Origin: Paenibacillus glycanilyticus NBRC 16618 | GTDB taxonomy: Bacteria > Bacillota > Bacilli > Paenibacillales > Paenibacillaceae | NCBI RefSeq assembly: GCF_004000805.1 | Contig: NZ_BILY01000034.1 | Coordinates: forward strand, 17,881 to 81,880 | DNA length: 64,000 nucleotides | Reading direction: 5' to 3' | Shown here: positions 7,251 through 15,261 of the stretch, piece by piece | How positions within the stretch are numbered: the first letter of the stretch is position 1 | Layout: every line of letters starts with the position of its first letter | Made by a program: the position numbers and the translations under genes | The notes under the pieces: generated by a model | The model's database searches: none | Told to the model about the DNA's origin: nothing | The model's input: the letters and a program-made list of their open reading frames with translations, nothing else

Positions 7251-8567
7251 ATGAGTTTGTATGATATTACAATTGTCGGAGCAGGTGTCAGCGGCATATT
7301 CGCCGCCCATGAATTAGCGGCAAGCGGGCTTAAGGTGCTTATGCTGGACAAAGGCAAGAAGCTTGGCGAACGAAGCGATAGTTATATCGGTTTTGGCGGA
7401 CTTGGCTTGTCGGAGGGGAAATATAACTATACGAATGATTTCGGCGGAGAGCTGGAGCGGAAGACCGGGTACGAAGCTGCGCTGCGGTTGATGGATGACG
7501 TGGATACGATCCTGTGCAAGTACGGAGCAGGTGCATCGGAGCTGTACAGCACCTATGATCCGGAACTGTCTGAGCGGGCACTGAAAGCTGGCTTTGGCGT
7601 GCTGACGACCAAAACCCGGCATCTGGGAACAAAATTGTCTAGGTCAGTTCTAGAGCGCATGTACGAATACTTGGAATCACGAATCGCGATGAGATTTGAG
7701 GCAGAGCCTATTCGAATCCATCCGAAGGAAGGACGCTTTGCCATAGAACTGGCTGATGGAACAGTTATTGATTCCGGGCAAGTAATTGTGGCAACCGGCA
7801 GGAGCGGGAACGAATGGTTTACCAATCAATGCGAGAGTCTTGGAATTGGCAGGGGAGAAGCAAGGGTTGATCTGGGGCTTCGAATCGAGATGAAGGGCAA
7901 CCAGCTGGCTTCGATTCTTCAGCGTTCCTTCGAGACCAAGCTTAGCTTCCAAAGAGAGGGCTGCACAGCTACGACTTATTGCATGAATCCGCAGGGAAGG
8001 GTTGTGCTCAAGCTTCAGGAAGGACTGGCAATGCCGGACGGACAAAACTTCCGCGAGAAGGAGGAGGGCAGCTCCAACCTGAACTTTACCCTGTTTGTGC
8101 CGAACCGATTTGCTACGCTTGAAGAAGCAGATGCTTATTTGAAAAATATCGTCGGCGGGATTAACCGGGGACGGAATCGGATTGCAGCTCAAAGGCTTGG
8201 TTCGCTCCGTAGAGGGCCGCAGTACCAATCCTCCGAAGGCCAAGCTGCCGTCAGAAGCGTTATGCCGACGCTGGAGGCGGAGTTTACGGAGCTGAGAGAA
8301 GAGCTGCCGGAACGGTATATAGAGGCTACTCTGGCGTTTCTGGACGCGTTGGAGAAGCTCTTGGGGGTACCCATTGATGAAGATACCATTTTGTACGCCA
8401 TTGACGGGAAGCTGTATTCACCGGCAATCGAGACAAACGATAAGTTCGAGACGAATATTAAAGGCTTTTATGTTATCGGAGACTGTTCGGGGACAACGCA
8501 TTCCTTATCCCAGGCAGCGGCAAGCGGCATTTATGTGGGCCGGCTGCTGGCCGGTCGGAATGTTTGA
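7251..8567 (+). CDS. NAD(P)/FAD-dependent oxidoreductase (COG2509-like)
   Basis: A 438-residue flavoprotein. The N-terminal Rossmann motif is TIVGAGVSGIFAAHELAASG with the acidic LMLDKGKK strand end. An internal GFGGLGLSEGKYN segment and a C-terminal FAD-closing motif FYVIGDCSGTTHSLSQAAASGIYVGRLL match the uncharacterised FAD-dependent dehydrogenases of COG2509. The substrate is unknown. ATG 7251 is preferred over GTG 7242 because AGGTG lies 6 bases upstream. It stands alone between the tRNA terminator and its own terminator. Confidence 0.8.
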   Translation: MSLYDITIVGAGVSGIFAAHELAASGLKVLMLDKGKKLGERSDSYIGFGGLGLSEGKYNYTNDFGGELERKTGYEAALRLMDDVDTILCKYGAGASELYSTYDPELSERALKAGFGVLTTKTRHLGTKLSRSVLERMYEYLESRIAMRFEAEPIRIHPKEGRFAIELADGTVIDSGQVIVATGRSGNEWFTNQCESLGIGRGEARVDLGLRIEMKGNQLASILQRSFETKLSFQREGCTATTYCMNPQGRVVLKLQEGLAMPDGQNFREKEEGSSNLNFTLFVPNRFATLEEADAYLKNIVGGINRGRNRIAAQRLGSLRRGPQYQSSEGQAAVRSVMPTLEAEFTELREELPERYIEATLAFLDALEKLLGVPIDEDTILYAIDGKLYSPAIETNDKFETNIKGFYVIGDCSGTTHSLSQAAASGIYVGRLLAGRNV

Positions 8568-8597
8568 GAGAATTCATGCTTGTCATTGCCGAAACGG

Positions 8598-8626
8598 AAA
8601 AAAGGGACTCTCGCGAGTCCCTTTTT
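8598..8626 (+). terminator. Terminator after the FAD-dependent oxidoreductase
   Basis: GGGACTC (8604-8610) and GAGTCCC (8615-8621), with flanking A- and T-runs, form a strong stem on a 4-base loop. Confidence 0.9.
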
Positions 8627-8913
8627 CGACGGTGTTGTAAGTTTCGATGAATTATCGCCTTCATACAACGGAAAACCAGGTGCAATCTTCACAGATCGGT
8701 ACACAATTCCATTAGGTATCGCTTTTCCGATCGCGATTGCTCGTGTGTTACAGCAACGTGTATTTAGCACAACGCCTCGCTTCTCAAGTGATGAGTAGTC
8801 AAATTCTCTAGTAGTCCTTGCCCCTATTCAGGTCCAATGGAACCACACCTCTCTTCACCGTCGATAATTATGATGTCCGTGACTTTGTGATCTTATACGG
8901 AGATGTTTGAAAA
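8627..8913. other. Gap without a recognisable gene
   Basis: Short frames exist on both strands (for instance 8580-8798 plus and 8531-8770 minus) but neither has a convincing ribosome binding site, family motif or neighbour relationship. Base composition is lower in GC than the flanking genes. It may be degenerate coding sequence; I cannot identify a source. Confidence 0.4.
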
Positions 8914-9099
8914 TTAATTGTGAGCCATACGTTTCCACTTGCGTTCATGGTTAGACGTATCCGGGAACCTCTGACCGCGCTTCAGCTCGACCTTCTTCGG
9001 ATTGTTAACCCCCATATGGTAGGAATTAACGCCCGTTTCAATATAAATGCCGTCGTTTGGAGCATGGTCGCCCGGGGAAAACAATGTCCATTCGCCCAT
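8914..9099 (-). CDS. YjzC family small protein
   Basis: A 61-residue protein: MGEWTLFSPGDHAPNDGIYIETGVNSYHMGVNNPKKVELKRGQRFPDTSNHERKWKRMAHN. The pattern FxPGxxAPNxGxYxE, NPKKVxLxxGxRFPxTxNxxRKWK is that of the YjzC family, small proteins of unknown function in Bacillales. The start is well fixed: AAGGAGGTGAGCAAGT precedes the ATG at 9099. It is divergent from rpsF. In Bacillus, yjzC is elsewhere on the chromosome, so the placement is not informative. Confidence 0.85.
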   Translation of the reverse strand: MGEWTLFSPGDHAPNDGIYIETGVNSYHMGVNNPKKVELKRGQRFPDTSNHERKWKRMAHN

Positions 9100-9183
9100 A
9101 CTTGCTCACCTCCTTGTCCGATTTGTAGTATTCACCGGAGAAGGCGCGGACATGAAAGGCAGAAATCGGGAACGGCGGATGAC

Positions 9184-9212
9184 TTGTCAATGAGTAGGCG
9201 ATTTGCTATACT
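9184..9212 (+). promoter_or_regulatory. SigA-type promoter for rpsF-ssb-rpsR
   Basis: TTGTCA (9184-9189), 17-base spacer, TATACT (9207-9212). Transcription would start near 9219, leaving a leader of about 65 bases ahead of rpsF. Confidence 0.75.
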
Positions 9213-9218
9213 GTGTAG

Positions 9219-9284
9219 ATGCGAGTAATAATCTCGCTCCTTGCCCTTTCGGGGGCCGCTTAGTCCAAAAGGAGGTGAAACACA
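9219..9284 (+). promoter_or_regulatory. rpsF 5' leader, candidate S6:S18 autoregulatory element
   Basis: The short leader holds GCGAG-TAATAAT-CTCGC (hairpin) followed by a GCCC-TTTC-GGGGGC type stem with CCG, then the AAAGGAGGTG ribosome binding site. Many bacteria control rpsF-rpsR through a leader bound by the S6:S18 heterodimer. The position fits, but I could not confirm the consensus by eye. Confidence 0.35.
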
Positions 9285-9569
9285 ATGCGCAAATATGAAG
9301 TGATGTACATCATTCGTCCGGACGTTGAGCAAGAAAACGTTCAAGCCATCGTCGACAAATTCAGTGGCATCATTAACAATGGCGGGGAAGTCACGAAGCA
9401 AGATGTGATCGGTAAACGCCGTCTTGCGTATGAGATCAATAAGATTCGTGATGGTTACTACGTTCTGGTTCATTTCAACGCGAACAACGAAGTTGTTAAT
9501 GAGCTTGACCGCATCATGAAAATTACGGATGAAGTTATCCGTTTCTTGATCGTCAGAGACGTTGCTTAA
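9285..9569 (+). CDS. rpsF: 30S ribosomal protein S6
   Basis: A 94-residue protein starting MRKYEVMYIIRPDVEQENVQAIVDKF and carrying GKRRLAYEINKIRDGYYVLVHFNA, the S6 core. S6 binds 16S rRNA together with S18 in the small-subunit platform. AAAGGAGGTG precedes the ATG. It is first in rpsF-ssb-rpsR, the conserved Bacillota order that couples ribosome and replication proteins. Confidence 0.97.
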   Translation: MRKYEVMYIIRPDVEQENVQAIVDKFSGIINNGGEVTKQDVIGKRRLAYEINKIRDGYYVLVHFNANNEVVNELDRIMKITDEVIRFLIVRDVA

Positions 9570-9605
9570 TCCACGCTAGATGTTCGATTGGGAGGTCCAG
9601 AGGCG

Positions 9606-10139
9606 ATGTTGAATCGTGTAATACTAATTGGCAGATTAACAAGAGACCCCGAATTGCGTTATACGCCTGCGGGTGTAGCAGTTACGCAATTTACGATAGC
9701 AGTAGACCGGCCGTTTACGAGCGGTCAGGGCGAGCGCGAAGCGGATTTCATTCCGGTCGTAACTTGGCGGCAGTTGGCTGAGACATGCGCTAATTACTTG
9801 CGTAAAGGTCGCTTAACCGCGGTAGAAGGACGCATTCAGGTGCGTAACTACGAGAACAACGAAGGTAAACGCGTCTATGTGACGGAAGTTATTGCCGATA
9901 ACGTTCGCTTCTTGGAATCTAACCGTGAAGGCGGAGCTCCGCAAGAGAGTGGCGGTTATGCCGGAGGCAATAACAACAGCGGCGGAGGATCTTTTGGCGG
10001 CGGCGGCGGTAACGCTCCTTATGGTGGCGGTAACGGCGGCGGCGGAAAGCCTAGTACTCCACGCAACAACAACAGCCGTGATCCGTTCTCGGATGACGGT
10101 CGACCGATCGATATATCAGAAGATGACTTGCCATTTTAA
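9606..10139 (+). CDS. ssb: Single-stranded DNA-binding protein SSB
   Basis: A 177-residue SSB. The OB fold spans residues 1-105: MLNRVILIGRLTRDPELRYTPAGVAVTQFTIAVDRPF, then ADFIPVVTWRQLAETCANYLRKGRLTAVEGRIQ. A Gly/Asn-rich flexible linker (about 115-160) leads to the acidic interaction tip ending EDDLPF, which recruits replication and repair partners. ATG 9606 follows GGGAGGT; the frame also opens at TTG 9588 but that is inside the ribosome binding site. It is cotranscribed with rpsF and rpsR. Confidence 0.97.
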   Translation: MLNRVILIGRLTRDPELRYTPAGVAVTQFTIAVDRPFTSGQGEREADFIPVVTWRQLAETCANYLRKGRLTAVEGRIQVRNYENNEGKRVYVTEVIADNVRFLESNREGGAPQESGGYAGGNNNSGGGSFGGGGGNAPYGGGNGGGGKPSTPRNNNSRDPFSDDGRPIDISEDDLPF

Positions 10140-10157
10140 TCGAAAGGATGGGTTCGA

Positions 10158-10442
10158 ATGAGCTTCAAGCAAAGAGAAGGCGGAGACGGAGAGCGTCCAG
10201 AACGCAAATTCGGCGGCCGCAAAGGCGGACGCAACAAACGCCGTAAAGTATGTTTCTTCACTGTGAACAAAATCACTCACATTGACTATAAAGATACTGA
10301 TCTGCTCAAAAAGTTCATCAGCGAGCGCGGCAAAATCTTGCCACGTCGTGTAACTGGAACTAGCGCGAAATACCAACGTCTGCTGACGGTTGCTATCAAG
10401 CGTGCTCGTACTGTGGCTTTGCTGCCGTACACTACTGAGTAG
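10158..10442 (+). CDS. rpsR: 30S ribosomal protein S18
   Basis: A 94-residue S18. A basic, Gly-rich N-terminal extension (about 25 residues) precedes the conserved RRKVCFFTVNKITHIDYKDTDLLKKFISERGKILPRRVTGTSAKYQRLLTVAIKRARTVALLPY. It partners with S6 in the 30S platform. The extension makes it longer than the 79-residue Bacillus subtilis protein. It follows ssb by 18 bases and ends the operon at a strong terminator. Confidence 0.97.
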   Translation: MSFKQREGGDGERPERKFGGRKGGRNKRRKVCFFTVNKITHIDYKDTDLLKKFISERGKILPRRVTGTSAKYQRLLTVAIKRARTVALLPYTTE

Positions 10443-10454
10443 TTCTTTTGGAAG

Positions 10455-10487
10455 AAAGCCTATTGGGAAACCAATGGGCTTTTTTTC
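10455..10487 (+). terminator. Terminator of rpsF-ssb-rpsR
   Basis: AAAGCCTATTGG pairs with CCAATGGGCTTT around a GAAA tetraloop (one G-U), followed by a T-run. Confidence 0.92.
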
Positions 10488-10583
10488 TTTTATTTTATAA
10501 AATAGGAATTGATCATTTGGCGGAAGAGGAATACAATAAGATATAGTTCGTGCATATAAGTCGGCGATGATGTTGGGTCTTCA

Positions 10584-10601
10584 TTGTGAATAATTTCACT
10601 T
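10584..10601. promoter_or_regulatory. Candidate Rex operator upstream of yjlC-ndh
   Basis: TTGTGAATAATTTCACTT matches the Rex (redox-sensing repressor) consensus TTGTGAANNNNTTCACAA at all but the last two bases. It lies 79 bases before the start of the yjlC-ndh pair, which is a known Rex target in Bacillus subtilis. Rex releases DNA when the NADH/NAD ratio rises, inducing NADH oxidation. Confidence 0.7.
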
Positions 10602-10679
10602 TAAATGACAGATGTGGAATAACGGCTTATGCAAGTAAATCAATTGATCGATTACAGATGGAAAGAGGGATGCATTCGT

Positions 10680-11102
10680 ATGTCTGAAACCGTAACGAAA
10701 TTACCTGAAGAATCCGGTTCCGTACGTGAACTGGACGTGCTTGAGCAACTGTTGAAGCCAGAAATTCAGCAATCGCTGACTCAATTGGTGGAAAACCTGC
10801 CAAAACTGGCAGAACTGGTGACCCTGCTTACTAAAGCTTATGATGTGGCTACTACCGTAGCTAACGACAAAGTTCTTGTGAACGATATGGTTCATGGCTT
10901 TGGCGAATTCGTTAAACCAATCGTAGACACGACTAAAGGCATCGCTAACGCAGCAGTTGAAGCTGGCGACCGCGCGCAAGCCGACAACTCTACAATTGGT
11001 CTCTTTGGCATTCTGAAAATGCTGAAGGATCCGCAAGTACAAGCAACGCTTCGTTTCGCCCAATCGTTCCTGAACGTATTGGCTGAGCGTAAAAACGGTT
11101 AA
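10680..11102 (+). CDS. yjlC: DUF1641 protein YjlC, partner of NADH dehydrogenase
   Basis: A 140-residue mainly helical protein with the DUF1641 region (LLKPEIQQSLTQLVENLPKLAELVTLLTKAYDVATTVAND). Directly followed by ndh with a 23-base gap, it matches the Bacillus subtilis yjlC-ndh operon. Its biochemical role is not established; a link to the respiratory dehydrogenase is inferred from the pairing. ATG 10680 follows GAGGGATG; an upstream ATG at 10629 adds a non-conserved 17-residue leader and lacks a good ribosome binding site. Confidence 0.85.
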   Translation: MSETVTKLPEESGSVRELDVLEQLLKPEIQQSLTQLVENLPKLAELVTLLTKAYDVATTVANDKVLVNDMVHGFGEFVKPIVDTTKGIANAAVEAGDRAQADNSTIGLFGILKMLKDPQVQATLRFAQSFLNVLAERKNG

Positions 11103-11125
11103 TCATACAAGAGCGGAGGGTAAAC

Positions 11126-12304
11126 ATGGCTAAGCAAATTTTAATTCTTGGCGGCGGTTACGGCGGTCTTCTTAGCGCACTGACAGCTCGCAAATATATT
11201 TCGGCTGAAGAAGCTGAAATTACATTGATCAACAAAACTCCTTACCACCAAATCATTACCGAGCTTCACCGTCTGGCTGTTAGCGGCGTAAACGAAGGAA
11301 ACGTAGCTCTTCCTTTGGATAAACTGCTGAAAGGCAAATCGATCAACCTGGTTATCGACACTGTAGATAACATTGATCCGGAGAAAAAACAAGTGAAGCT
11401 GGCTGGCAACGGCACAGTTAGATACGACCAGCTGGTTGTCGCTCTCGGCGGCGAAACAGCATTCTTCGGCATTCCTGGTCTTGAAGAAAACAGCCTGACG
11501 CTGAAATCGGTTGAAGAAGCAAAAGCTGTTAGCGCGCATATCCAAAACCGCATCGCAGCTTACGCGCAATCGAAAAACAAAGCAGACGCAACAATCGTTG
11601 TTGGCGGCGGCGGCCTGACAGGCATCGAGCTGATCGGCGAGATCGTTGATATGCTTCCAAAATGGTGTGAACAGTACGGCGTTGACAAGAGCGAAATCTC
11701 CCTGTACAACATCGAAGCTGGTCCAACTATTCTGATGGGCTTCCCGGCTGATCTTCTTGAGCGCGCGAAATCCAGCCTGACTAACCGTGGCGTTAACCTG
11801 ATCATGGGCGTAGCGGTAACCGAGGTTCAAGGCAACAAAGTTATGCTGAAAGACGGCAGCTCCATCGAAACGAATACTTTCGTATGGACAGGCGGCGTTA
11901 CAGGCAACCCTGTAGTAGCTAACTGTGGCATCGAAGTAAACCGTGGCCGTGCTTCGGTAACAGAATTCCTGCAATCGACATCCCACTCGGATATCTTCCT
12001 GGCCGGCGACAACGCGTTCGTTATGGGTCCAGAAGGCCGTCCGTACCCGCCAAGCGCGCAAATCGCATGGCAAATGGGCGAGTGCATCGGTTACAACCTG
12101 TTCGCGCAAGCGAAAGGTATCCCGATGAAATCGTTCCAATTCGTTAACTCCGGCGTACTTGCGAGCCTTGGCCGCAAAGATGCTATCGGTACAATCGGTG
12201 CAAGCCAGCTGAAGCTGAGAGGTACAGCGGCTACATTGATGAAAGAGGCAAGTAACGTTCGTTACCTGACTCACGTTAACGGTCTGTTCTCGTTCTTGAA
12301 ATAG
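11126..12304 (+). CDS. ndh: Type II NADH dehydrogenase (NADH:menaquinone oxidoreductase)
   Basis: A 392-residue flavoprotein with two dinucleotide folds. The FAD motif is ILILGGGYGGLLSALTA near residues 4-20, and the NADH motif is TIVVGGGGLTGIELIGEI near 153-170. The FAD-closing SDIFLAGDNAFVMGPEGRPYPPSAQIAWQMG near 287-317 includes the AQxAxQ quinone-site motif. It transfers electrons from NADH to menaquinone at the membrane surface without pumping protons. It is cotranscribed with yjlC downstream of a Rex-type operator. GGAGGG precedes the ATG. Confidence 0.93.
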   Translation: MAKQILILGGGYGGLLSALTARKYISAEEAEITLINKTPYHQIITELHRLAVSGVNEGNVALPLDKLLKGKSINLVIDTVDNIDPEKKQVKLAGNGTVRYDQLVVALGGETAFFGIPGLEENSLTLKSVEEAKAVSAHIQNRIAAYAQSKNKADATIVVGGGGLTGIELIGEIVDMLPKWCEQYGVDKSEISLYNIEAGPTILMGFPADLLERAKSSLTNRGVNLIMGVAVTEVQGNKVMLKDGSSIETNTFVWTGGVTGNPVVANCGIEVNRGRASVTEFLQSTSHSDIFLAGDNAFVMGPEGRPYPPSAQIAWQMGECIGYNLFAQAKGIPMKSFQFVNSGVLASLGRKDAIGTIGASQLKLRGTAATLMKEASNVRYLTHVNGLFSFLK

Positions 12305-12370
12305 TTTTACTGAGAAGTGGAACCGTTCCGTGGTTCTCACGTAGTAGTAATAAAATAAGCATGACCTTGG

Positions 12371-12437
12371 AGGAGCCTGCCACTGCGGGCTCCTTCTGTC
12401 TATTTCCGGGAGTCTGCATAGGAGCAGGCTCCTTTTG
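12371..12437 (+). terminator. Two tandem, related terminators after ndh
   Basis: The first hairpin pairs AGGAGCC (12371-12377) with GGCTCCT (12388-12394). The second pairs GGAGTCTGC (12409-12417) with GCAGGCTCC (12424-12432), followed by TTTTG. The two units are similar in sequence, and the 5' arm of the first could also pair with the 3' arm of the second. Confidence 0.75.
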
Positions 12438-12468
12438 TTATGCTGAAAAGAAGGAGGAAGGAGCGGAA

Positions 12469-13614
12469 ATGGAGTTCATTCTATATTTGGCTATTATTAT
12501 CGTATCAACCAAGCTGGCTGGCGCGTTATCGGTCAGGCTCGGACAGCCGGCCGTGTTAGGAAAGCTAATTGCAGGCATTCTCATAGGACCGGCTGTACTG
12601 GGATGGGTGAAGCCGGATGATTTTATCGGACATTTCTCGGAAATCGGCGTGCTGCTGCTTATGTTCATTGCGGGTCTCGAAACGGATCTTGATCAGCTGA
12701 GAAGGAATTGGAAGCCCTCCTTTGCTGTAGCGGTTGGAGGCATCCTATTGCCCTTTGTTGGAGGATACGGGATTGCGGCAGCGTTTGGACTATCAAGCAA
12801 CGAGGCGCTGTTTCTGGGGCTGCTCTTATGCGCGACCTCGGTAAGCATATCGGTACAGACGTTGAAGGAGATGGATAAGCTGCAGTCGAGGGAAGGGACG
12901 ACCATTCTGGGTGCTGCAGTGGTGGATGATGTGCTTGTTGTCATTTTGCTGGCGGTCATGATGAGCTTCCTAATACCGGCTAATGATGTATCGCTGGGGC
13001 TCTTGATTGGCAAGAAGGTACTATTCTTTGTCGTTATCGGGCTAGTGGGCTGGCTGCTTGTGCCGCGATTCCTGAAATGGTTTGCGCCGCTGAAGGTAAC
13101 GGAGACGGCCATGAGCGCCGCATTGATCATCTGCTTTGCCTTCTCCTACTTCGCGGAAGAGATGGGGATTGCAGGCATTATCGGGGCATTTGCCGCCGGT
13201 ATTGCCGTATCGCAAACGCCATTCAAGCATCAGGTGGAGTCCAAGGTAGAGCCGATTGCCTATACGTTATTCGTGCCGGTCTTTTTCGTAAGCATCGGGC
13301 TGCACATAACCTTTGATGGGGTAGGGGAGCAGTTGCTCTTCATCGTGCTTGTAACGATTGTTGCGGCCGTTACAAAGCTGCTCGGAGGCGGTTTAGGCGC
13401 CAGGCTTACGGGCTTTAATAACCGGTCTTCCATTGCGATTGGAGCGGGAATGGTATCGCGGGGCGAGGTAGCGTTAATTATAGCCGCATCGGGGCTGGAA
13501 TCGGGATTATTGCCGGAGAAATATTTTACATCGGTTATCCTGGTCGTTATTTTGACGACGCTTATTACGCCGCCGCTCCTCAAGCAGGTATTTAAAGAAA
13601 GGCAGACGGCATAA
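12469..13614 (+). CDS. Cation:proton antiporter, CPA2 family
   Basis: A 381-residue integral membrane protein with about 12 hydrophobic helices over its whole length. Motifs include LGQPAVLGKLIAGILIGPAVLGW near residues 25-47, LLMFIAGLETDLDQL, TSVSISVQTLKEM and AVVDDVLVVILLAVMMSF with the paired aspartates of the ion-binding site, and GAGMVSRGEVALIIA near the end. It resembles NapA/KefB-type Na+ or K+/H+ exchangers but lacks the RCK/TrkA-N domain of KefB. ATG 12469 follows AAGGAG; the frame extends to 12361 through the ndh terminators, which is not credible. Confidence 0.88.
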   Translation: MEFILYLAIIIVSTKLAGALSVRLGQPAVLGKLIAGILIGPAVLGWVKPDDFIGHFSEIGVLLLMFIAGLETDLDQLRRNWKPSFAVAVGGILLPFVGGYGIAAAFGLSSNEALFLGLLLCATSVSISVQTLKEMDKLQSREGTTILGAAVVDDVLVVILLAVMMSFLIPANDVSLGLLIGKKVLFFVVIGLVGWLLVPRFLKWFAPLKVTETAMSAALIICFAFSYFAEEMGIAGIIGAFAAGIAVSQTPFKHQVESKVEPIAYTLFVPVFFVSIGLHITFDGVGEQLLFIVLVTIVAAVTKLLGGGLGARLTGFNNRSSIAIGAGMVSRGEVALIIAASGLESGLLPEKYFTSVILVVILTTLITPPLLKQVFKERQTA

Positions 13615-13626
13615 CGGATAAAAAGA

Positions 13627-13654
13627 AAAGGGCAGTTTCGCGGGCTGCCCTTTG
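13627..13654. terminator. Bidirectional terminator
   Basis: AAAGGGCAG (13627-13635) and CTGCCCTTT (13645-13653), with A- and T-rich flanks, sit between the convergent antiporter and CorC/HlyC genes. Confidence 0.85.
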
Positions 13655-13667
13655 TTCATCGTATAAT

Positions 13668-15005
13668 TTACGCCGTTTCCACTTCGGCTTCATGAGTGCT
13701 CTCGTCAGCTTCTTCTTCGATAATAAGCTCGACTTTCTTAATACGGTGCTTGCCAACCTCACGGATGATAAAACGAAGATTCTCGTAGTGCATTTCCTTG
13801 CCCGGCTTCGGATCGGTAAACTCCGTGAACAGCCAGCCGCCGACCGTGTCGACATCTTCCTGATCGATGGCAACGCCGGTTATTTCGGATACATGGTCAA
13901 GCGAGACTTTACCGTCCAGCAGGTAGCAGTTATCCGCAAGCTTCTCGATTTCTTTCCGTTCATCGGTATCGAATTCATCCCGAATCTCGCCGACGATTTC
14001 TTCCAGAATATCTTCGATGGTAATCATGCCGGAAGTACCGCCGTATTCGTCCATCAGAATCGCGATATGAACGCGTTCCTGCTGCATGCGCTTCAGGAGC
14101 GTCTTAACCGGCAAAACCTCGGAAACGGCCAGGACCGGATGAACCAGCTTCTGAAAATTGAATTCTTTGTTTTCCTGGAATTCAAGGAACAGCTGCTTCG
14201 TGTTGATCATGCCAACGATGTTGTCTTTGCTGCCCGTTGCAACCGGGAAGCGGGTGTACTGTTCTTTGCGGATGATGTCCATATTCTCCATCATCGAATT
14301 ATTCGTATATAAGCAAATCATATCGGTACGCGGAACCATGATTTCTTTGGCGAGCATTTCGTCAAAGGCGAAGATCCGGCTCACGTAACCGTATTCGGTG
14401 TTATTGATTTTACCGCTTTGGAAGCTGTCGTTCAGAATGATCTGAATTTCTTCTTCGCTATGCGCTTCTTCATGCTCTTTTACAGCCTTCAGTCCGAACA
14501 TGCGGATCAGGCCTGTTGCGGAACCATTCAGCACCCAGATGAACGGGTACATGATCTTGTGGAAGTAGATAATCGGTTTGGCTACGGCAAAGCTGATAAA
14601 TTCGGCTTTTTGGATGGCCCATGTCTTCGGTGCAAGTTCACCCATGACCACATGCAGGAATGTAACGGCAACGAATGCTATAACAAAGGAAATAATATGA
14701 TTCAAATCGCTGTTTACGCCCAATTTCTCGAATAACGGATGGATAATTCGTTCAACGGTCGGTTCGCCTAACCAACCAAGTCCGAGGGCGGTAATCGTAA
14801 TACCGAGCTGACAAGCCGAAAGATAAGCATCAAGGTTGCTTGTCACGCGTTGTACGGCAAGCGCGTTTTTCTTGCCTTCGAGCACCAGCTGATCCACTCG
14901 GCTTGCGCGAAGGCGGATAATTGCGAACTCCGTAGCAACGAAGAAGGCGGTCAATACAATTAATACAGCAATCATAAACAAATTAAATCCTATACTACTG
15001 TCCAT
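13668..15005 (-). CDS. Hemolysin C/CorC family CBS-domain membrane protein (UPF0053)
   Basis: A 445-residue protein with the standard order: an N-terminal DUF21/CNNM membrane domain (about residues 1-190, four hydrophobic segments; LLSACQLGITITALGLGWLGEP-like and VMGELAPKTWAI motifs), a pair of CBS domains (about 205-340; MVPRTDMICLY and DEYGGTSGMITIEDILEEIVGEI), and a C-terminal CorC_HlyC domain (about 355-435, DTVGGWLF). Bacterial CNNM/CorC relatives are implicated in Mg2+ export or sensing, with ATP bound at the CBS pair. Despite the name it is not a hemolysin. Confidence 0.9.
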   Translation of the reverse strand: MDSSIGFNLFMIAVLIVLTAFFVATEFAIIRLRASRVDQLVLEGKKNALAVQRVTSNLDAYLSACQLGITITALGLGWLGEPTVERIIHPLFEKLGVNSDLNHIISFVIAFVAVTFLHVVMGELAPKTWAIQKAEFISFAVAKPIIYFHKIMYPFIWVLNGSATGLIRMFGLKAVKEHEEAHSEEEIQIILNDSFQSGKINNTEYGYVSRIFAFDEMLAKEIMVPRTDMICLYTNNSMMENMDIIRKEQYTRFPVATGSKDNIVGMINTKQLFLEFQENKEFNFQKLVHPVLAVSEVLPVKTLLKRMQQERVHIAILMDEYGGTSGMITIEDILEEIVGEIRDEFDTDERKEIEKLADNCYLLDGKVSLDHVSEITGVAIDQEDVDTVGGWLFTEFTDPKPGKEMHYENLRFIIREVGKHRIKKVELIIEEEADESTHEAEVETA

Positions 15006-15261
15006 TTGGGTTCTTCACAATCCTTTATCAAATATTATAAGTTCCTATGATCTACTATAACGAACTTCAGCTAGCAGATGCAAACTTGCTATTTTACTTT
15101 ACGGGCGCAATACCATCCATTATGACGAAAAATTCGGAGCTAACATTACAATTTTGGCAAATACCTCGTCTTTACAAGGCTCTGTACAGGGGCGTATGAT
15201 AAGTTCAGATGAGCTTGTAATCATCAAGCCAATCCCTTTATGTCATAAGGAGGTAAGCGAT

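Noticed and set aside
11141..12340. 399-residue open frame on the minus strand
   Set aside because: It is the antisense shadow of ndh, with Ala/Arg/Cys-rich composition, no ribosome binding site and no family motif.
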